64,000 nucleotides of DNA from Candidatus Syntrophocurvum alkaliphilum (GCF_009734445.1 NZ_CP046457.1:2288001-2352000); one strand, 5' to 3'. Shown: positions 36,925 through 46,647, numbered from the stretch's first letter. Translations and numbers: made by a program. The notes: generated from the sequence alone by a model not told the origin.

Positions 36925-37638
36925 GTGAACTTGAGAATTAATTTAAAATGGGGATTTAAAGAAATTATATTTATTTATTTAGGGATTATTTTTTTTAGTC
37001 TATTATTTGGATTTTATGGTCATAATGTTTATTACTTTTTTCTAAATATATTTAACTTAGCTGATACTGACATTAATTTCTTTATAACGGCTTTTCTTTT
37101 TCAATTTTTTGTTACTATTTTATTAATTTTCACAGTAGCATACAGAAACAGAATTACACTAAAAGATTTAGGCTTTAAAAAAGCATCTTTTAACTTTTAT
37201 GTAAAATATGGAATTATCGGTGGAATTCTTTTAATGATTGGAATAACACTTATGGGAATTCCATTACAATACTTGAAGCCAGACATTGAACCACAATTTG
37301 TAGAGGAAATGATTCGTTCAGCTACTACAATTCAGTCATTTGGCATTTTATTGGTAGTCGTAGCTGTTTTAGCTCCACTATCTGAAGAACTATTTTATAG
37401 AGGCATGATTTATCCTGTTTTTAGAAATTATATAGGTCCAAAATGGGGAGCAATTATAGCGGGTATAGTTTTTGGATTAGCACATTTTGATCTACTTAGG
37501 GCAATTCCACTTGCTGTAGGAGGAATAGTACTATGCTATATTTATGAGAAAACAGGAAGTATCATTGTTTGCACTATAGCTCATGGTATGTGGAATGCAC
37601 TTATGGCACTAGTAGTTTATGCCACGATATTCATATAG
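36925..37638 (+). CDS. CPBP family intramembrane metalloprotease
   Basis: Protein of 237 residues with six to eight hydrophobic segments. The three family motifs are present: PLSEELFYRGMIY (the EExxxR box, about 153-165), FGLAHFD (second histidine) and AHGMWNALM (third). Such proteins cleave or modify prenyl-linked or membrane peptides (CAAX-protease and bacteriocin-processing family). The start is GTG with a weak GGTGG site. Not next to a known peptide gene, so the substrate is unknown. The agr system at 56085-58882 has its own AgrB protease. Confidence 0.9.
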   Translation: MNLRINLKWGFKEIIFIYLGIIFFSLLFGFYGHNVYYFFLNIFNLADTDINFFITAFLFQFFVTILLIFTVAYRNRITLKDLGFKKASFNFYVKYGIIGGILLMIGITLMGIPLQYLKPDIEPQFVEEMIRSATTIQSFGILLVVVAVLAPLSEELFYRGMIYPVFRNYIGPKWGAIIAGIVFGLAHFDLLRAIPLAVGGIVLCYIYEKTGSIIVCTIAHGMWNALMALVVYATIFI

Positions 37639-37715
37639 GATTAATAAAACAGTTGACAAATAATCGTTTTCAATATAAAAAAGTAAGTAAAGTTGTAAAG
37701 GAGAGATAAATAAAT

Positions 37716-38018
37716 ATGCCGATTTATGATTATAAATGTGAAAAATGTGGTAATTTTGAGAAGCAGCAAAGAATAACTGAAGAAGCACTTAAGGAATGTC
37801 CCAACTGTAATTCAAAGGTTGAAAGAATAATAAGTAAAAATGTTGGTGTTGTTTTCAAAGGCCAAGGATTTTATAAAACTGATACTTCATTGATAAAAGA
37901 TAAAATGAGAAGCCTTAATAAAGAAAGGCAAACTGATAATCAAGCAATCCTAGATGGTGATGTAGCTGGTTTCAATAAACAATCAGAAAAAACGGAGAAA
38001 AAAGTCTTAGAATCATAA
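37716..38018 (+). CDS. FmdB family zinc-ribbon protein
   Basis: Protein of 100 residues. The N-terminus MPIYDYKCEKCGNFEKQQ followed by ECPNCNS is the FmdB-type zinc ribbon, with two CxxC pairs (about 8-11 and 31-34). The C-terminal half is charged. In methylotrophs such proteins were linked to regulation of amidase or formamidase genes; otherwise unknown. AAAGGAG lies upstream. A TTGACA box at 37653-37658 may be its promoter, but the -10 box is poorly spaced. Confidence 0.9.
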   Translation: MPIYDYKCEKCGNFEKQQRITEEALKECPNCNSKVERIISKNVGVVFKGQGFYKTDTSLIKDKMRSLNKERQTDNQAILDGDVAGFNKQSEKTEKKVLES

Positions 38019-38041
38019 TCCCCAGTAATGGGGATTTTTTT
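38017..38041 (+). terminator. Intrinsic terminator after the FmdB-like gene
   Basis: An 8 bp stem (AATCCCCA with TGGGGATT, loop GTAA) followed by a T run. Confidence 0.85.
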
Positions 38042-38154
38042 AATTGCATAGGGAATTGCTTATTTTTATGGTATTTTAATAAAGGAATATTTAGGTTTAA
38101 TAAAGTAATAATAACTTAAGCTTATACAATTTAATCGAAGGAGAAAAAAGAAAA

Positions 38155-38862
38155 ATGATAAAGGCAGTAACATTTGATTTTTGGGATACTCTATATAAAG
38201 CTCCAACTAGTACCGATTTTATAACTAAAAGAGTAAATGATATCAAAACAGCACTTATAAACTGTGATTTTAATAATATAGACGAGAATAATATTAAAGA
38301 TAATTTTAAAAAATGTTGGAAAGCAGCTTATAAAAGACAGCGTGAAGAAGGATTAGACATGACTCCTAATGAACAGGTAGACTTTATTTTAAATAAATTA
38401 AATATAAAAGTTAATAAAGAACAATGGAAAACGATATATCATGCTTATACTGCCTTTCTATTAGAAAAAAGACCAGAGCTTAATACTGATGTTATCAAAA
38501 TTTTGTCTTCATTTTCAGAAAAATACAAGTTAGCTGTTATTTGCAATACTGGTGTTACACCTGGTGTTATATTAAAGGAAGTTATGAAACTAGACGATAT
38601 TTATAAATATTTTGATCTTTTAGTATTTTCTAATGAGATAGGATGGGCTAAACCAAATGTCAAAATCTTTGAATACACCTTACAAAATTTGGAGGTAAAA
38701 AATACTAATGCTATACATATAGGTGATGATACTACTACTGATATAGAAGGGGCTAAAAGAGCTCAAATGAAATCAATTTGGTTAGCGCCAAATGCAAAAG
38801 AGCCTCATGAGGATTGTAATTATCATATACAGAGTTTACGTGAATTAACTAATATTTTATAA
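38155..38862 (+). CDS. HAD superfamily hydrolase
   Basis: Protein of 235 residues. HAD motif I FDFWDTLY (about 8-15; the usual DxD is altered to DFWDT, as in many members), motif II with the small residue in VICNTGVTP, motif III Lys in WAKPNVKIF and motif IV IGDDTTTDIEG are all visible. The helical cap domain lies between I and II. A small-molecule phosphatase is likely; the substrate is not told. AGGAG lies upstream. It heads a run of co-directional genes to 40783. Confidence 0.88.
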   Translation: MIKAVTFDFWDTLYKAPTSTDFITKRVNDIKTALINCDFNNIDENNIKDNFKKCWKAAYKRQREEGLDMTPNEQVDFILNKLNIKVNKEQWKTIYHAYTAFLLEKRPELNTDVIKILSSFSEKYKLAVICNTGVTPGVILKEVMKLDDIYKYFDLLVFSNEIGWAKPNVKIFEYTLQNLEVKNTNAIHIGDDTTTDIEGAKRAQMKSIWLAPNAKEPHEDCNYHIQSLRELTNIL

Positions 38863-38889
38863 TAATACCCTATGAAAGGGGAAATAATT

Positions 38890-39162
38890 TTGGAAGTTAT
38901 AAATGTTGTAGAAAAAATGGTTTGGGCAACAATAGATGATATACTAGAGCAAAAAGATGGAATTTGCAAATGTGAAAAATGTCGTGCTGATATAGTAGCA
39001 CTTACCTTAAACAGTCTAAAACCTTGCTATGTAGTAAGTAATGAAGGATCAGCATTTGTGCGGGCTAATTATTTAGACTTAAATCTTAAACATGAGCTAA
39101 CACTTGCTTTAGTCCATGCTATTGAAATTGTAAGTGAAAATCCTAAACATGATAAGGAGTAG
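38890..39162 (+). CDS. ComFB-domain protein (late competence development family)
   Basis: Protein of 90 residues. The layout matches the ComFB domain: EKMVWATIDDILEQKDGICKC, a CKCEKCRADIVALTLN block with three cysteines, and PCYVVSNEG. In Bacillus ComFB is of unknown function; members in other bacteria may bind cyclic di-nucleotides. I chose TTG 38890 because AAAGGGG lies 7 bases before; an ATG 18 bases earlier overlaps that site. Confidence 0.82.
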   Translation: MEVINVVEKMVWATIDDILEQKDGICKCEKCRADIVALTLNSLKPCYVVSNEGSAFVRANYLDLNLKHELTLALVHAIEIVSENPKHDKE

Positions 39163-39167
39163 CACAT

Positions 39168-39611
39168 ATGAAAGAAGTTACTATTTATACTGACGGAGCT
39201 TGTTCAGGCAACCCTGGCCCAGGAGGGTGGGGTGCTGTTTTAATATATGGTGAAAAAATTAAAGAGATATATGGATATGAAGATAATACAACTAACCAAA
39301 GGATGGAACTTAAGGCAGTAATTGAAGCCTTAAAGATGCTTAAAGTTACGGGGTGGAAGGTGGAAGTATATTCGGATAGTGCATATATTGTAAATGCATT
39401 CAACCAAAAATGGATTGAAAACTGGGAAAGAAATGGTTGGAAAAATAGCAAAAAGGACCCGGTAGCTAACCAAGATCTATGGAAAGAACTAGTAGAGTTA
39501 TCTTCTAGAAACACAGTAATATTAAAAAAAGTAAAAGGGCACTCTGGGGATAAATGGAATGATCGTAGTGATGAATTAGCACGTTTAGGTATTAAGGAGG
39601 GCAATCAGTAA
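39168..39611 (+). CDS. rnhA: Ribonuclease HI
   Basis: Protein of 147 residues. The catalytic set is present: Asp in IYTDGACSGNPGPGGW (about 8), Glu in NQRMELKAVIEAL, Asp in VYSDSAYIV, and the final Asp in SDELARLG. The basic patch with Trp residues (NWERNGWKNSKK) is in place. It removes the RNA strand from RNA-DNA hybrids. Full length. ATG with AAGGAG upstream. The next gene starts immediately after its stop. Confidence 0.96.
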   Translation: MKEVTIYTDGACSGNPGPGGWGAVLIYGEKIKEIYGYEDNTTNQRMELKAVIEALKMLKVTGWKVEVYSDSAYIVNAFNQKWIENWERNGWKNSKKDPVANQDLWKELVELSSRNTVILKKVKGHSGDKWNDRSDELARLGIKEGNQ

Positions 39612-40142
39612 ATGTTTGAACTCCTATATGATGCTATTTCAACTTGGAGAGTAAAACAAAAATTAACCAGCTATGGAGATAATATAAGAGCTCGTAATGC
39701 AGGATGGTTGTGGCTTGGTGAAAATTCAGAAGTACACGTTGGAAACAATGTTTTACTTGAACGCAAAGTAAGAATCTCGACAGGCAAAAATGCGCGTATT
39801 TATATAGATGATAATTCTTACATAGGAGACTATTCAAATATATTAGCAGTAAAGGAAATAACAATAGGCAAGGACTGTGCAATAAGTTGGCACGTATGTT
39901 TTATGGATACTACTTCACACTCAATTGGAGTAAAGGGAGAAAAGCCTCGTACCAAAATTGAGCCCATTAGGGTTGAGGATCATGTGTGGATTGGAATTCG
40001 CGCTGTTATTTTAAAAGGAGTAACTGTTGGACAAGGTGCAATTATTGCAAACAATGCGGTTGTAACCAAGGATGTTCCCCCATTTACTATGGTTGCGGGT
40101 AATCCTGCTAAGGTGATAAAAGAGGATGTTATTTGGGAATGA
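39612..40142 (+). CDS. Hexapeptide-repeat acyltransferase
   Basis: Protein of 176 residues. It is a left-handed beta-helix acyltransferase with repeats such as IGDYSNI and IGKDCAISW, a catalytic His in MDTTSHSIG and the C-terminal [11 protein letters not shown], as in sugar O-acetyltransferases of the LacA/NodL/CysE type. The acceptor is probably a sugar. The ATG follows the rnhA stop directly, and its stop overlaps the next start (ATGA), so the three are coupled. Confidence 0.88.
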   Translation: MFELLYDAISTWRVKQKLTSYGDNIRARNAGWLWLGENSEVHVGNNVLLERKVRISTGKNARIYIDDNSYIGDYSNILAVKEITIGKDCAISWHVCFMDTTSHSIGVKGEKPRTKIEPIRVEDHVWIGIRAVILKGVTVGQGAIIANNAVVTKDVPPFTMVAGNPAKVIKEDVIWE

Positions 40143-40783
40143 GTAGTAAAGTTAAAGTATATACTGAAATTGAAAATGATAAGTTGGGTATAGGGATTAA
40201 GGTGATTGATAAAAAAGCCACAGTAGCTGATTTGCTAGAGTCGTGGCAGCCACTTTGTGATGATAACTCTATGTATAAAAAGTATGCAGCTAACAATTAT
40301 GCCATGTGTAAGGGTTGTACAATAAATTGCTGTAGTTCAGCTTATGTAATTCCTGACATAATTTCTTTCAAGAAAATGGCGTCTTTATTTGATAATGATT
40401 ATAATCGTTTCATAAAAGATTACTTTCAAACTGATAAGGTTAAAAACGGATTACTTAGAATGCAGCCAGAGCCATGTATATTTTTAAAAGATAATATTTG
40501 CTCTATATATTTAATACGTTCGCTTATATGTAGGTTTTATATATGTTCAGATTTATTAGGTGAAACAGAACAGCTTATTTATTCAATCACAGTTGCAGGC
40601 ATATCAGCAACGCATCTTTTTGCTGAACAAAATGGACTCCTAAAGCATAATACATCAAGCGGAATGACTAGTATGGATAAAATGTTTAAAGAACTTATAG
40701 AAGAATATAAAAATACCGATCGCACTAAAGCTTTCTTACAAGCTACTGAATATTCCGATATTCCATTAGAGCTTTTTTTGTAG
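40139..40783 (+). CDS. YkgJ-family cysteine cluster protein
   Basis: Protein of 214 residues. The cysteine cluster is CKGCTINCC (about 57-65), then [13 protein letters not shown] and [10 protein letters not shown], matching the zinc- or iron-chelating domain of the YkgJ family (also called UPF0153). Function unknown; an iron-sulfur or zinc role is assumed. ATG 40139 overlaps the stop of the acyltransferase gene. A TTG six bases earlier is less likely. Confidence 0.85.
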   Translation: MSSKVKVYTEIENDKLGIGIKVIDKKATVADLLESWQPLCDDNSMYKKYAANNYAMCKGCTINCCSSAYVIPDIISFKKMASLFDNDYNRFIKDYFQTDKVKNGLLRMQPEPCIFLKDNICSIYLIRSLICRFYICSDLLGETEQLIYSITVAGISATHLFAEQNGLLKHNTSSGMTSMDKMFKELIEEYKNTDRTKAFLQATEYSDIPLELFL

Positions 40784-40805
40784 TCATTATTTTTAATATA
40801 TACTT

Positions 40806-40970
40806 GGTTTCACTGCGAAAAGCAAAACTTAGACTATGGAATCGGCTATCTAAGATGAAATTTTATTTATACTTAGCCGTGATCTATGCACCACGCCTTG
40901 CTATTTGGGACTTAGATAAACAAGTTAGCTCAGCCTTAAGTTTTTTATAGTTACTTTTTGCAGTAGAATG
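40806..40970 (-). mobile_element. Miniature inverted-repeat element, copy 4, inverted and internally deleted
   Basis: GGTTTCACTGCGAAAAGC at the left and CTTTTTGCAGTAGAAT at the right are the two ends in reverse order. The core holds CGTGATCTATGCACCACGCC, the reverse complement of the conserved core. About 65-75 bases, including the inner copy of the AAACATGTTT repeat, are missing. No clear target duplication. Confidence 0.8.
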
Positions 40971-41070
40971 TACTGATTTTTATTCTAATGCAATTAGAAA
41001 CCGCCTTATATTTTGTTAGCAATGTAATAAAAAAATTTCATTGGCAAATTATAAAGGCAGGAGGTATATA

Positions 41071-41205
41071 ATGCAGTTAATTTATATTCATACTAATAAT
41101 CTTTTTGAAGTAGTTAGGAAATATGAAAAAAAACAAGCTCATTTGGTAGCTATTACATGTCCTGAATATGGAAAGAGGTACAAGCTCATATATACTTTAA
41201 AATAA
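41071..41205 (+). CDS. Small protein of unknown function (44 aa)
   Basis: A frame of 44 residues beginning MQLIYIHTNNLFEVVRKYEKK. Basic and beta-like, with a single Cys near the end (ITCPEYGKRYKLIYTLK). GGAGG lies 8 bases before the ATG, and a strong terminator starts at its stop codon, which together support a real gene. I know no family. Confidence 0.6.
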   Translation: MQLIYIHTNNLFEVVRKYEKKQAHLVAITCPEYGKRYKLIYTLK

Positions 41206-41232
41206 AAACGCCCGAATTAATCGGGCGTTTTT
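41204..41232. terminator. Strong bidirectional terminator
   Basis: A perfect 12 bp stem (AAAAACGCCCGA with TCGGGCGTTTTT, loop ATTAA) lies between the 44-residue gene and the convergent SpoIID-like gene. Confidence 0.93.
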
Positions 41233-41242
41233 GCCATTTTAG

Positions 41243-42205
41243 TTACTCCCAAAGATCTGTCCAAGTTGTTCCTGAAAAGTAGTGTTCAACAATTTCTTTA
41301 GCTGTTTTATCATTTTCAGCCATAGTATATGCCCCCCATTGCTCCATTCCTACTCCATGACCCCAGCCTGTTCCTCTAAACACAACGTTATCGTCTTCTA
41401 CCTCAATATCTTCTATGATAGTTGAATATAAAGTGTCAAAACCTATTTCTTGTCTTAGATCAATAGCTTGAATAGTTGCTTCGCCTGCGGAAATTTCTGT
41501 AGCTCTTCCCGAAGGTCCACGTTCACTGACCTCAATGTCTTCTAAATTGCCAGCTTCTTCTCCCATTATTTGCTGTACTTCAGATACAGGTACATTAACT
41601 GTCCAATCAATATATTCCTCAGGAGCATTTTCCATGCCTTTAGTATCTACTGGTTGTAGATATGCATCAGCCTCTTCGGGAATACCGGGAAAACCTTCTT
41701 CACGACTAGCAGTTAAATCATCTGATAAAGAGTGAAACATTGCCCATATAAAATTGCCATCATAGGTTATAACTTGTCCACGGGTTTCTTGTACAGCCCT
41801 TTCTATATCCTCATTAATTTCTTCTTCACTATATGCTTGAAACTCAGTATGATCGTCACTTGCATCAGTACCGTGTAAATCTTGAGTTCCACCATCAAAT
41901 TCAATTAATGCAAGAGTCATGGTACGGGCAATAATGGCTTGAGCCTTCATAGCTTCCATAGGGAATTCTTTACCTATTTCAGCAGCTACTACACCTTTTA
42001 AGTATTCTTCTATAGGAAGGTGTTCAGTTTCCCCTGTATCTTTTCTATATAAGCTTATAGTAGGTTCTTCATCAGTATATTTTTCTACTTCAGGGGCTAA
42101 TTCAGCTTCTTCTTCTGGTCGCTCTGCTGGTGGAGGACATCCTATATTAGCAAGACAAAATGTTAAAAGAAGTATTACTGCAGTTAAATTTTTAAATTTT
42201 ATCAT
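41243..42205 (-). CDS. SpoIID/LytB-domain lipoprotein
   Basis: Protein of 320 residues. A signal peptide with a lipobox-like LANIGC (Cys at about 23) makes a lipoprotein likely. An acidic, Glu-rich segment follows. The SpoIID domain (about 50-315) has YLKGVVAAEIGKEFPMEAMK, AQAIIARTM and RGTGWGHGVGMEQWG near the end. In Bacillus SpoIID is a lytic transglycosylase that removes glycan strands during engulfment. The usual SpoIID catalytic Glu lies in AEIGKE here. No SpoIIQ or spoIIID neighbours, so this could be a paralogue rather than the sporulation enzyme. AAGGAG lies upstream. Confidence 0.9.
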   Translation of the reverse strand: MIKFKNLTAVILLLTFCLANIGCPPPAERPEEEAELAPEVEKYTDEEPTISLYRKDTGETEHLPIEEYLKGVVAAEIGKEFPMEAMKAQAIIARTMTLALIEFDGGTQDLHGTDASDDHTEFQAYSEEEINEDIERAVQETRGQVITYDGNFIWAMFHSLSDDLTASREEGFPGIPEEADAYLQPVDTKGMENAPEEYIDWTVNVPVSEVQQIMGEEAGNLEDIEVSERGPSGRATEISAGEATIQAIDLRQEIGFDTLYSTIIEDIEVEDDNVVFRGTGWGHGVGMEQWGAYTMAENDKTAKEIVEHYFSGTTWTDLWE

Positions 42206-42382
42206 TTTTATCGCTCCTTATGTTTTTTTATAGTCTTTTCCACAAGCAAGCAACTTATGTTTGAAGTAATAAAAATATTAATGGTTAAAAATGGATAAAA
42301 ATACTTTTTGATATAAAAAAAATACATTATACTTAATAGGATATGGCAATTTGTTTTGTTAATTTAGCAAAGAGGTGACAAA

Positions 42383-42841
42383 ATGCATATAGTTTTGATT
42401 TCGCCAGAGATTCCACAAAATACAGGTAATATTGCAAGAACATGTGCACTAACAAATACGTCTCTTCATTTAGTCAAACCATTAGGTTTTTCTATAGAAG
42501 ATCGTTATTTAAAAAGAGCAGGGCTTGATTATTGGGATAAATTAGACATAAAAGTATGGGAAAATTTTGAGGAGATTGCAAAAAAATATACTAAACATAA
42601 CTTTTATTTGGCAACAACTAAAGCCCAAAAAAAATATACGGATATAAGATATAAGAAAAATGATTTATTAGTTTTTGGTTCTGAAACCAGTGGGATAAAA
42701 AAAGAAATATTAAAAACATTGCCTGATAACCAAATACGTATTCCCATGTTAAAGATAGGAAGATCATTAAATCTTGGAAATTCTGTTTCCATTGTCTTAT
42801 ACGAGGCGCTGCGACAGTTAGATTTTCCAGGATTAGAATAG
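42383..42841 (+). CDS. trmL: tRNA (cytidine(34)-2'-O)-methyltransferase
   Basis: Protein of 152 residues. It has the SPOUT fold motifs: ISPEIPQNTGNIARTC at the N-terminus (motif 1), LVFGSETSGI (motif 2, about 94-103) and IPMLKIGRSLNLGNSVSIVL (motif 3). It methylates the wobble base of leucine tRNAs. Compact form with no extension. ATG preceded by AGAGGTGA. Confidence 0.95.
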   Translation: MHIVLISPEIPQNTGNIARTCALTNTSLHLVKPLGFSIEDRYLKRAGLDYWDKLDIKVWENFEEIAKKYTKHNFYLATTKAQKKYTDIRYKKNDLLVFGSETSGIKKEILKTLPDNQIRIPMLKIGRSLNLGNSVSIVLYEALRQLDFPGLE

Positions 42842-42929
42842 TAAAATAATCCAATTTATTGACAAAAGAAGGAAAAACAATAAAATTACAGAATTTTATT
42901 TACTAGGTGCTTTTTAGGGAGGGTTAAAG

Positions 42930-45416
42930 ATGCATGTTATCAATGAATTAAACTGCCAGCTAACAAATTGTGATTGTGATTACAAGAATCATCTAGAAAG
43001 ACAAATTGATTATTTAAACATTCTTCTTGCAAATATGAATCAGCTTTTTTATGTTTATGACATTGATGGAAAGATTGTTTATATTAATAACAAAGCATTT
43101 GAAATACTTGGTTATTCTTCTGATGAGCTAGTAGGGCAACATGTAACAAACTTTGTACCTGATGAACTCAAAGAAAATGTCAAGGAACAATTAAATGATC
43201 GTTTAGAAAAATCTTTAGCTAACAGTTATGAAATACCTGTTATACAAAAGAATGGGAAAGAGAGAATTCTTAGATTAAATTCGGCACCTATTTTAAAGAA
43301 AGAAAAAGTGACAGGTGGTATGGTATTAGCCGACGATATAACTGAGCGTAAAAGAATTGAAAAAGCTCGTGAATTAGCAGAACAAGAGTTGCGTAAAGCA
43401 CAAGAAGAATTAGAGCAAAGAGTAGATGAAAGAACTAAACAGTTAGCACGAGCAAATAGAATATTAAGAGATCAAATATTAGAACGCAAAAGGGTTGAAC
43501 AAGCACTAAAAAATAGTGAAAATGCCCTAAAAAGACAAGTGAGTTATCTAAATACCCTCATTGATAATTTAAATGAACTTTTTTGTACCTACGATACAAG
43601 TGGAGAACTAACTTTTGTTAACAAGAAATTTTTAGAATTATTAGGATATCATCCTGAAGAGGTTATAGGCAAGCATGTTTTATCTTTTGTAGATGATATG
43701 CTAAAACAAAAAGTACAAGAGCAAATAAATTTTAGATTGAATGCTGGAGAACCAAAGGCCTATGAATTGCCTTTATTACATAAAAATGGCGAAGAGCGTA
43801 TTTTTTGGCTTAATTCTTCACCTATAATTGAAGATGAAAAAATAAAAGGTGGAATGATATTAGCTGAGGATATAACTGAAAGTAAACGAGTTCATGAAGA
43901 GCTTGCAAGAGAAAAAGAATTTTTAGGAGTTACTATTAGTAGTATATTAGATGCAGTAATAACAACGGATAAAGAAAATAATATTACATTAATCAATGAA
44001 GCAGCTGAAGATTTACTTGGCTATTCAAAGGAAGAGGTAGAAGGCAAGAAAACAATGGATATTATTAACTTATCACAGCAGACCAAAACAAATGCAAGTA
44101 CAAGCTATATATTAAATGATGAACAACCACAAAATCAATTAATACAAATTAATAATGGTCTTTTAACTAATAGATATCAAAACCAAATTAAAGTTGAAGC
44201 AAGTAGAGCCCCTATACTTAACTCACAAGGAAAACTTTCGGGGACTGTTTGGGTTATCCGTGATATAACAGAAAAACAAAAAATAGAACAGGAAATGTTA
44301 AAGGCGGGTAAAATAGAATCATTAGGTCTTTTAGCAGGAGGAATTGCTCACGATTTTAATAATTTATTAACTGTTATTTTAGGAAATATAGCATTAACTA
44401 AAACAATGATATCAGGAGATGAAATTATAGATTTTCTTGATGAAGTAGAAAAGGCTTCATTACATGCTAAATCATTAACTAATCAACTACTCACATTTTC
44501 ACGTGGTGGTGAACCTGTTAAAAGTACGGTGTCAATACGGGAGTTAGTTAGGAGCACTGTGAATTTTGCTTTAAGCGGTTCTAATATACAATGCACATAT
44601 AATATGGATGAAGACACATCACCTATTGATGTAGATAAAGATCAAATAAGTCAGGTTGTCAATAACCTAATACTTAATGCAGTCCAAGCAATGCCTAATG
44701 GTGGATTAATTACTGTGCAAACCAAAAATATTAATTTAAATAATGAAGAAATACCTACTCTATCTGCTGGAAAATATGTTGAAATAAAAATAAAAGATGA
44801 AGGTGAAGGAATACCATTAGAACATCAACAAAATATATTTGACCCATTTTATACCACGAAAGCTAATGGTAGTGGGTTAGGGCTAGCTATTTGTTTATCT
44901 ATTATCCAAAAACATGATGGACATATAAGAATGTTTTCCAATCTAGGAGAAGGTACAACATTTCAGATTTATTTACCAGCATCAGAACAAAAATATCAAC
45001 AAGATTGCTTTGACACAGGTGGTATAATAAAAGGTAGTGGAAAAATATTAGTTATGGATGATGAAAAGTCGATAAGAGAAACTGCTAGGCAAATGCTTTG
45101 CTCGTTAGGATACGAAGTTGAATTAGCTAGAAATGGTTTGGATGCAATAACTAAATACAAGCATGCTTTAATCCAAGGTGATAGATTTAATGTAGTAATA
45201 ATGGATTTAACTATTCCTGGAGGTATGGGAGGTAAAGAAGCTATAAATATTTTAAGAAAAATAGATTCTAAAGCAAAAGTAATTGTTAACAGTGGTTATT
45301 CTAATGATCCTATTATTGCAAACTATCAAGAATGTGGCTTTGATGCTTTCGTATGCAAACCTTATAATTTAATAGAATTAAGTCAAGTTGTATATAGGGT
45401 GATTAACTATAGCTAA
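42930..45416 (+). CDS. Hybrid sensor histidine kinase with three PAS domains and a receiver
   Basis: Protein of 828 residues without membrane helices. Two PAS domains (about 25-145 and 205-325) are obvious duplicates: both have FYVYD or FCTYD, GYxxxExxGxHV and GGMVLADDIT or GGMILAEDIT. A coiled coil (about 145-200) separates them. A third PAS (about 335-450) follows. HisKA has GGIAHDFNNLLTVIL (about 470-485), the ATPase has NLILNAVQAMP and GSGLGLAI, and a C-terminal receiver (about 700-828) has MDLTIPGGMGG (phospho-Asp). It is a soluble phosphorelay sensor. A GGDEF regulator gene follows after 25-34 bases and is the likely partner. Confidence 0.93.
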   Translation: MHVINELNCQLTNCDCDYKNHLERQIDYLNILLANMNQLFYVYDIDGKIVYINNKAFEILGYSSDELVGQHVTNFVPDELKENVKEQLNDRLEKSLANSYEIPVIQKNGKERILRLNSAPILKKEKVTGGMVLADDITERKRIEKARELAEQELRKAQEELEQRVDERTKQLARANRILRDQILERKRVEQALKNSENALKRQVSYLNTLIDNLNELFCTYDTSGELTFVNKKFLELLGYHPEEVIGKHVLSFVDDMLKQKVQEQINFRLNAGEPKAYELPLLHKNGEERIFWLNSSPIIEDEKIKGGMILAEDITESKRVHEELAREKEFLGVTISSILDAVITTDKENNITLINEAAEDLLGYSKEEVEGKKTMDIINLSQQTKTNASTSYILNDEQPQNQLIQINNGLLTNRYQNQIKVEASRAPILNSQGKLSGTVWVIRDITEKQKIEQEMLKAGKIESLGLLAGGIAHDFNNLLTVILGNIALTKTMISGDEIIDFLDEVEKASLHAKSLTNQLLTFSRGGEPVKSTVSIRELVRSTVNFALSGSNIQCTYNMDEDTSPIDVDKDQISQVVNNLILNAVQAMPNGGLITVQTKNINLNNEEIPTLSAGKYVEIKIKDEGEGIPLEHQQNIFDPFYTTKANGSGLGLAICLSIIQKHDGHIRMFSNLGEGTTFQIYLPASEQKYQQDCFDTGGIIKGSGKILVMDDEKSIRETARQMLCSLGYEVELARNGLDAITKYKHALIQGDRFNVVIMDLTIPGGMGGKEAINILRKIDSKAKVIVNSGYSNDPIIANYQECGFDAFVCKPYNLIELSQVVYRVINYS

Positions 45417-45450
45417 TTTTTTAATTATATAAAGCAGAAGGATGAGGCAT

Positions 45451-46353
45451 GTGAAAATACTTATAGCAGATGATGAACCAATATCACGTAACCTATTACA
45501 AGACACCTTGAATAAATGGGATTATGAAGTAATAGTAGCCAATGATGGTTTAGAAGCATGGCAAGTTTTTGAAACAGAAGACTATCCTAGTTTAGCAATC
45601 CTTGATTGGATGATGCCGAAAATGGATGGTATAGAAATATGTAAAAAAATTCGTGCTCGTAGTGATGATAAATATATATACATTATTATTTTAACTGCTA
45701 GGACTAAACCTGAAGATATTATTATGGGATTAGAAGCTGGGGCTGATGATTATATTACAAAACCATTTAATTCAGACGAATTAAAATACAGATTAAAAAT
45801 AGGTGAGAGAATACTGAATCTTGAGCAAAGGATACTAGCAGTTGCTAGTAAAGATTATTTAACTGGTTTACTAAATCGTAGAGCTTTTATTAATAGATTA
45901 GAAGCCGAAATAAACCGTTCTAAAAGAGCCAATAAGCCACTTGGGTTAATATTTCTTGATTTAGATCACTTTAAAAGAATTAATGATGAATATGGTCATC
46001 GTGCTGGTGACTTTGTAATACAAAATGTAGCTGATTGTCTAAGAGAGTCATGTAGGCCATATGATTTCCTCTGTCGATATGGTGGTGAAGAATTTATCAT
46101 ATGCTTGCCTGAAGCTACTGTTGAACAAAGTATGGGTGTAGCAGAACGAATAAGGACTGCTGTTCAAAACAGAAATATTTTGTTATCTGATGGAACAAAC
46201 CAGCTGAAAGTTACTGCAAGTTTAGGTGTTATGTCAACTGAGGGAAAAATAGGTAGGATAACGGCAGATCAACTAATCGACCAAGTTGATAATGCTCTTT
46301 ATCAAGCAAAGGGAGCCGGTAGAAATAAAACTATCTCATTTTCATGTAATTAA
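45451..46353 (+). CDS. Response regulator with GGDEF domain (diguanylate cyclase)
   Basis: Protein of 300 residues. The receiver (about 1-120) has ADDEP, the phospho-Asp in LDWMMPKMDG and the Lys in DYITKPFN. The GGDEF domain (about 130-300) has the active site GGEEF in YGGEEFIICLPEA. It should make cyclic di-GMP when phosphorylated. I chose GTG 45451 because AAGGATGAGG lies just before; an ATG 9 bases earlier has a worse spacing. Adjacent to the hybrid kinase, so one signalling unit is likely. Confidence 0.92.
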   Translation: MKILIADDEPISRNLLQDTLNKWDYEVIVANDGLEAWQVFETEDYPSLAILDWMMPKMDGIEICKKIRARSDDKYIYIIILTARTKPEDIIMGLEAGADDYITKPFNSDELKYRLKIGERILNLEQRILAVASKDYLTGLLNRRAFINRLEAEINRSKRANKPLGLIFLDLDHFKRINDEYGHRAGDFVIQNVADCLRESCRPYDFLCRYGGEEFIICLPEATVEQSMGVAERIRTAVQNRNILLSDGTNQLKVTASLGVMSTEGKIGRITADQLIDQVDNALYQAKGAGRNKTISFSCN

Positions 46354-46370
46354 AAATAGCAGAAAAATAA

Positions 46371-46393
46371 AAAAACCCTTTAGGGGTTTTTTT
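46371..46393. terminator. Hairpin terminator between the GGDEF gene and the ferredoxin gene
   Basis: AAAAACCC and GGGTTTTTTT form a stem with loop TTTAG, followed by a T run. It is shared by two convergent genes. Confidence 0.7.
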
Positions 46394-46407
46394 ATGTATT
46401 AATCATA

Positions 46408-46602
<195 letters not shown>

Positions 46603-46618
46603 TCAAATAGATATTAGC

Positions 46619-46647
46619 ATTATAATTAACGCAATTTTTTTTGTCAA
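46619..46647 (-). promoter_or_regulatory. Consensus sigma-A promoter of the ferredoxin gene
   Basis: On the minus strand TTGACA (46647-46642), exactly 17 bases, and TATAAT (46624-46619). Both hexamers are perfect. Confidence 0.9.

Noticed and set aside
37653-37672. A Fur-like inverted repeat (TGACAAATAATCGTTTTCA) before the FmdB-like gene
   Set aside because: Only part of the Fur pattern is kept and AT-rich DNA gives such matches by chance.
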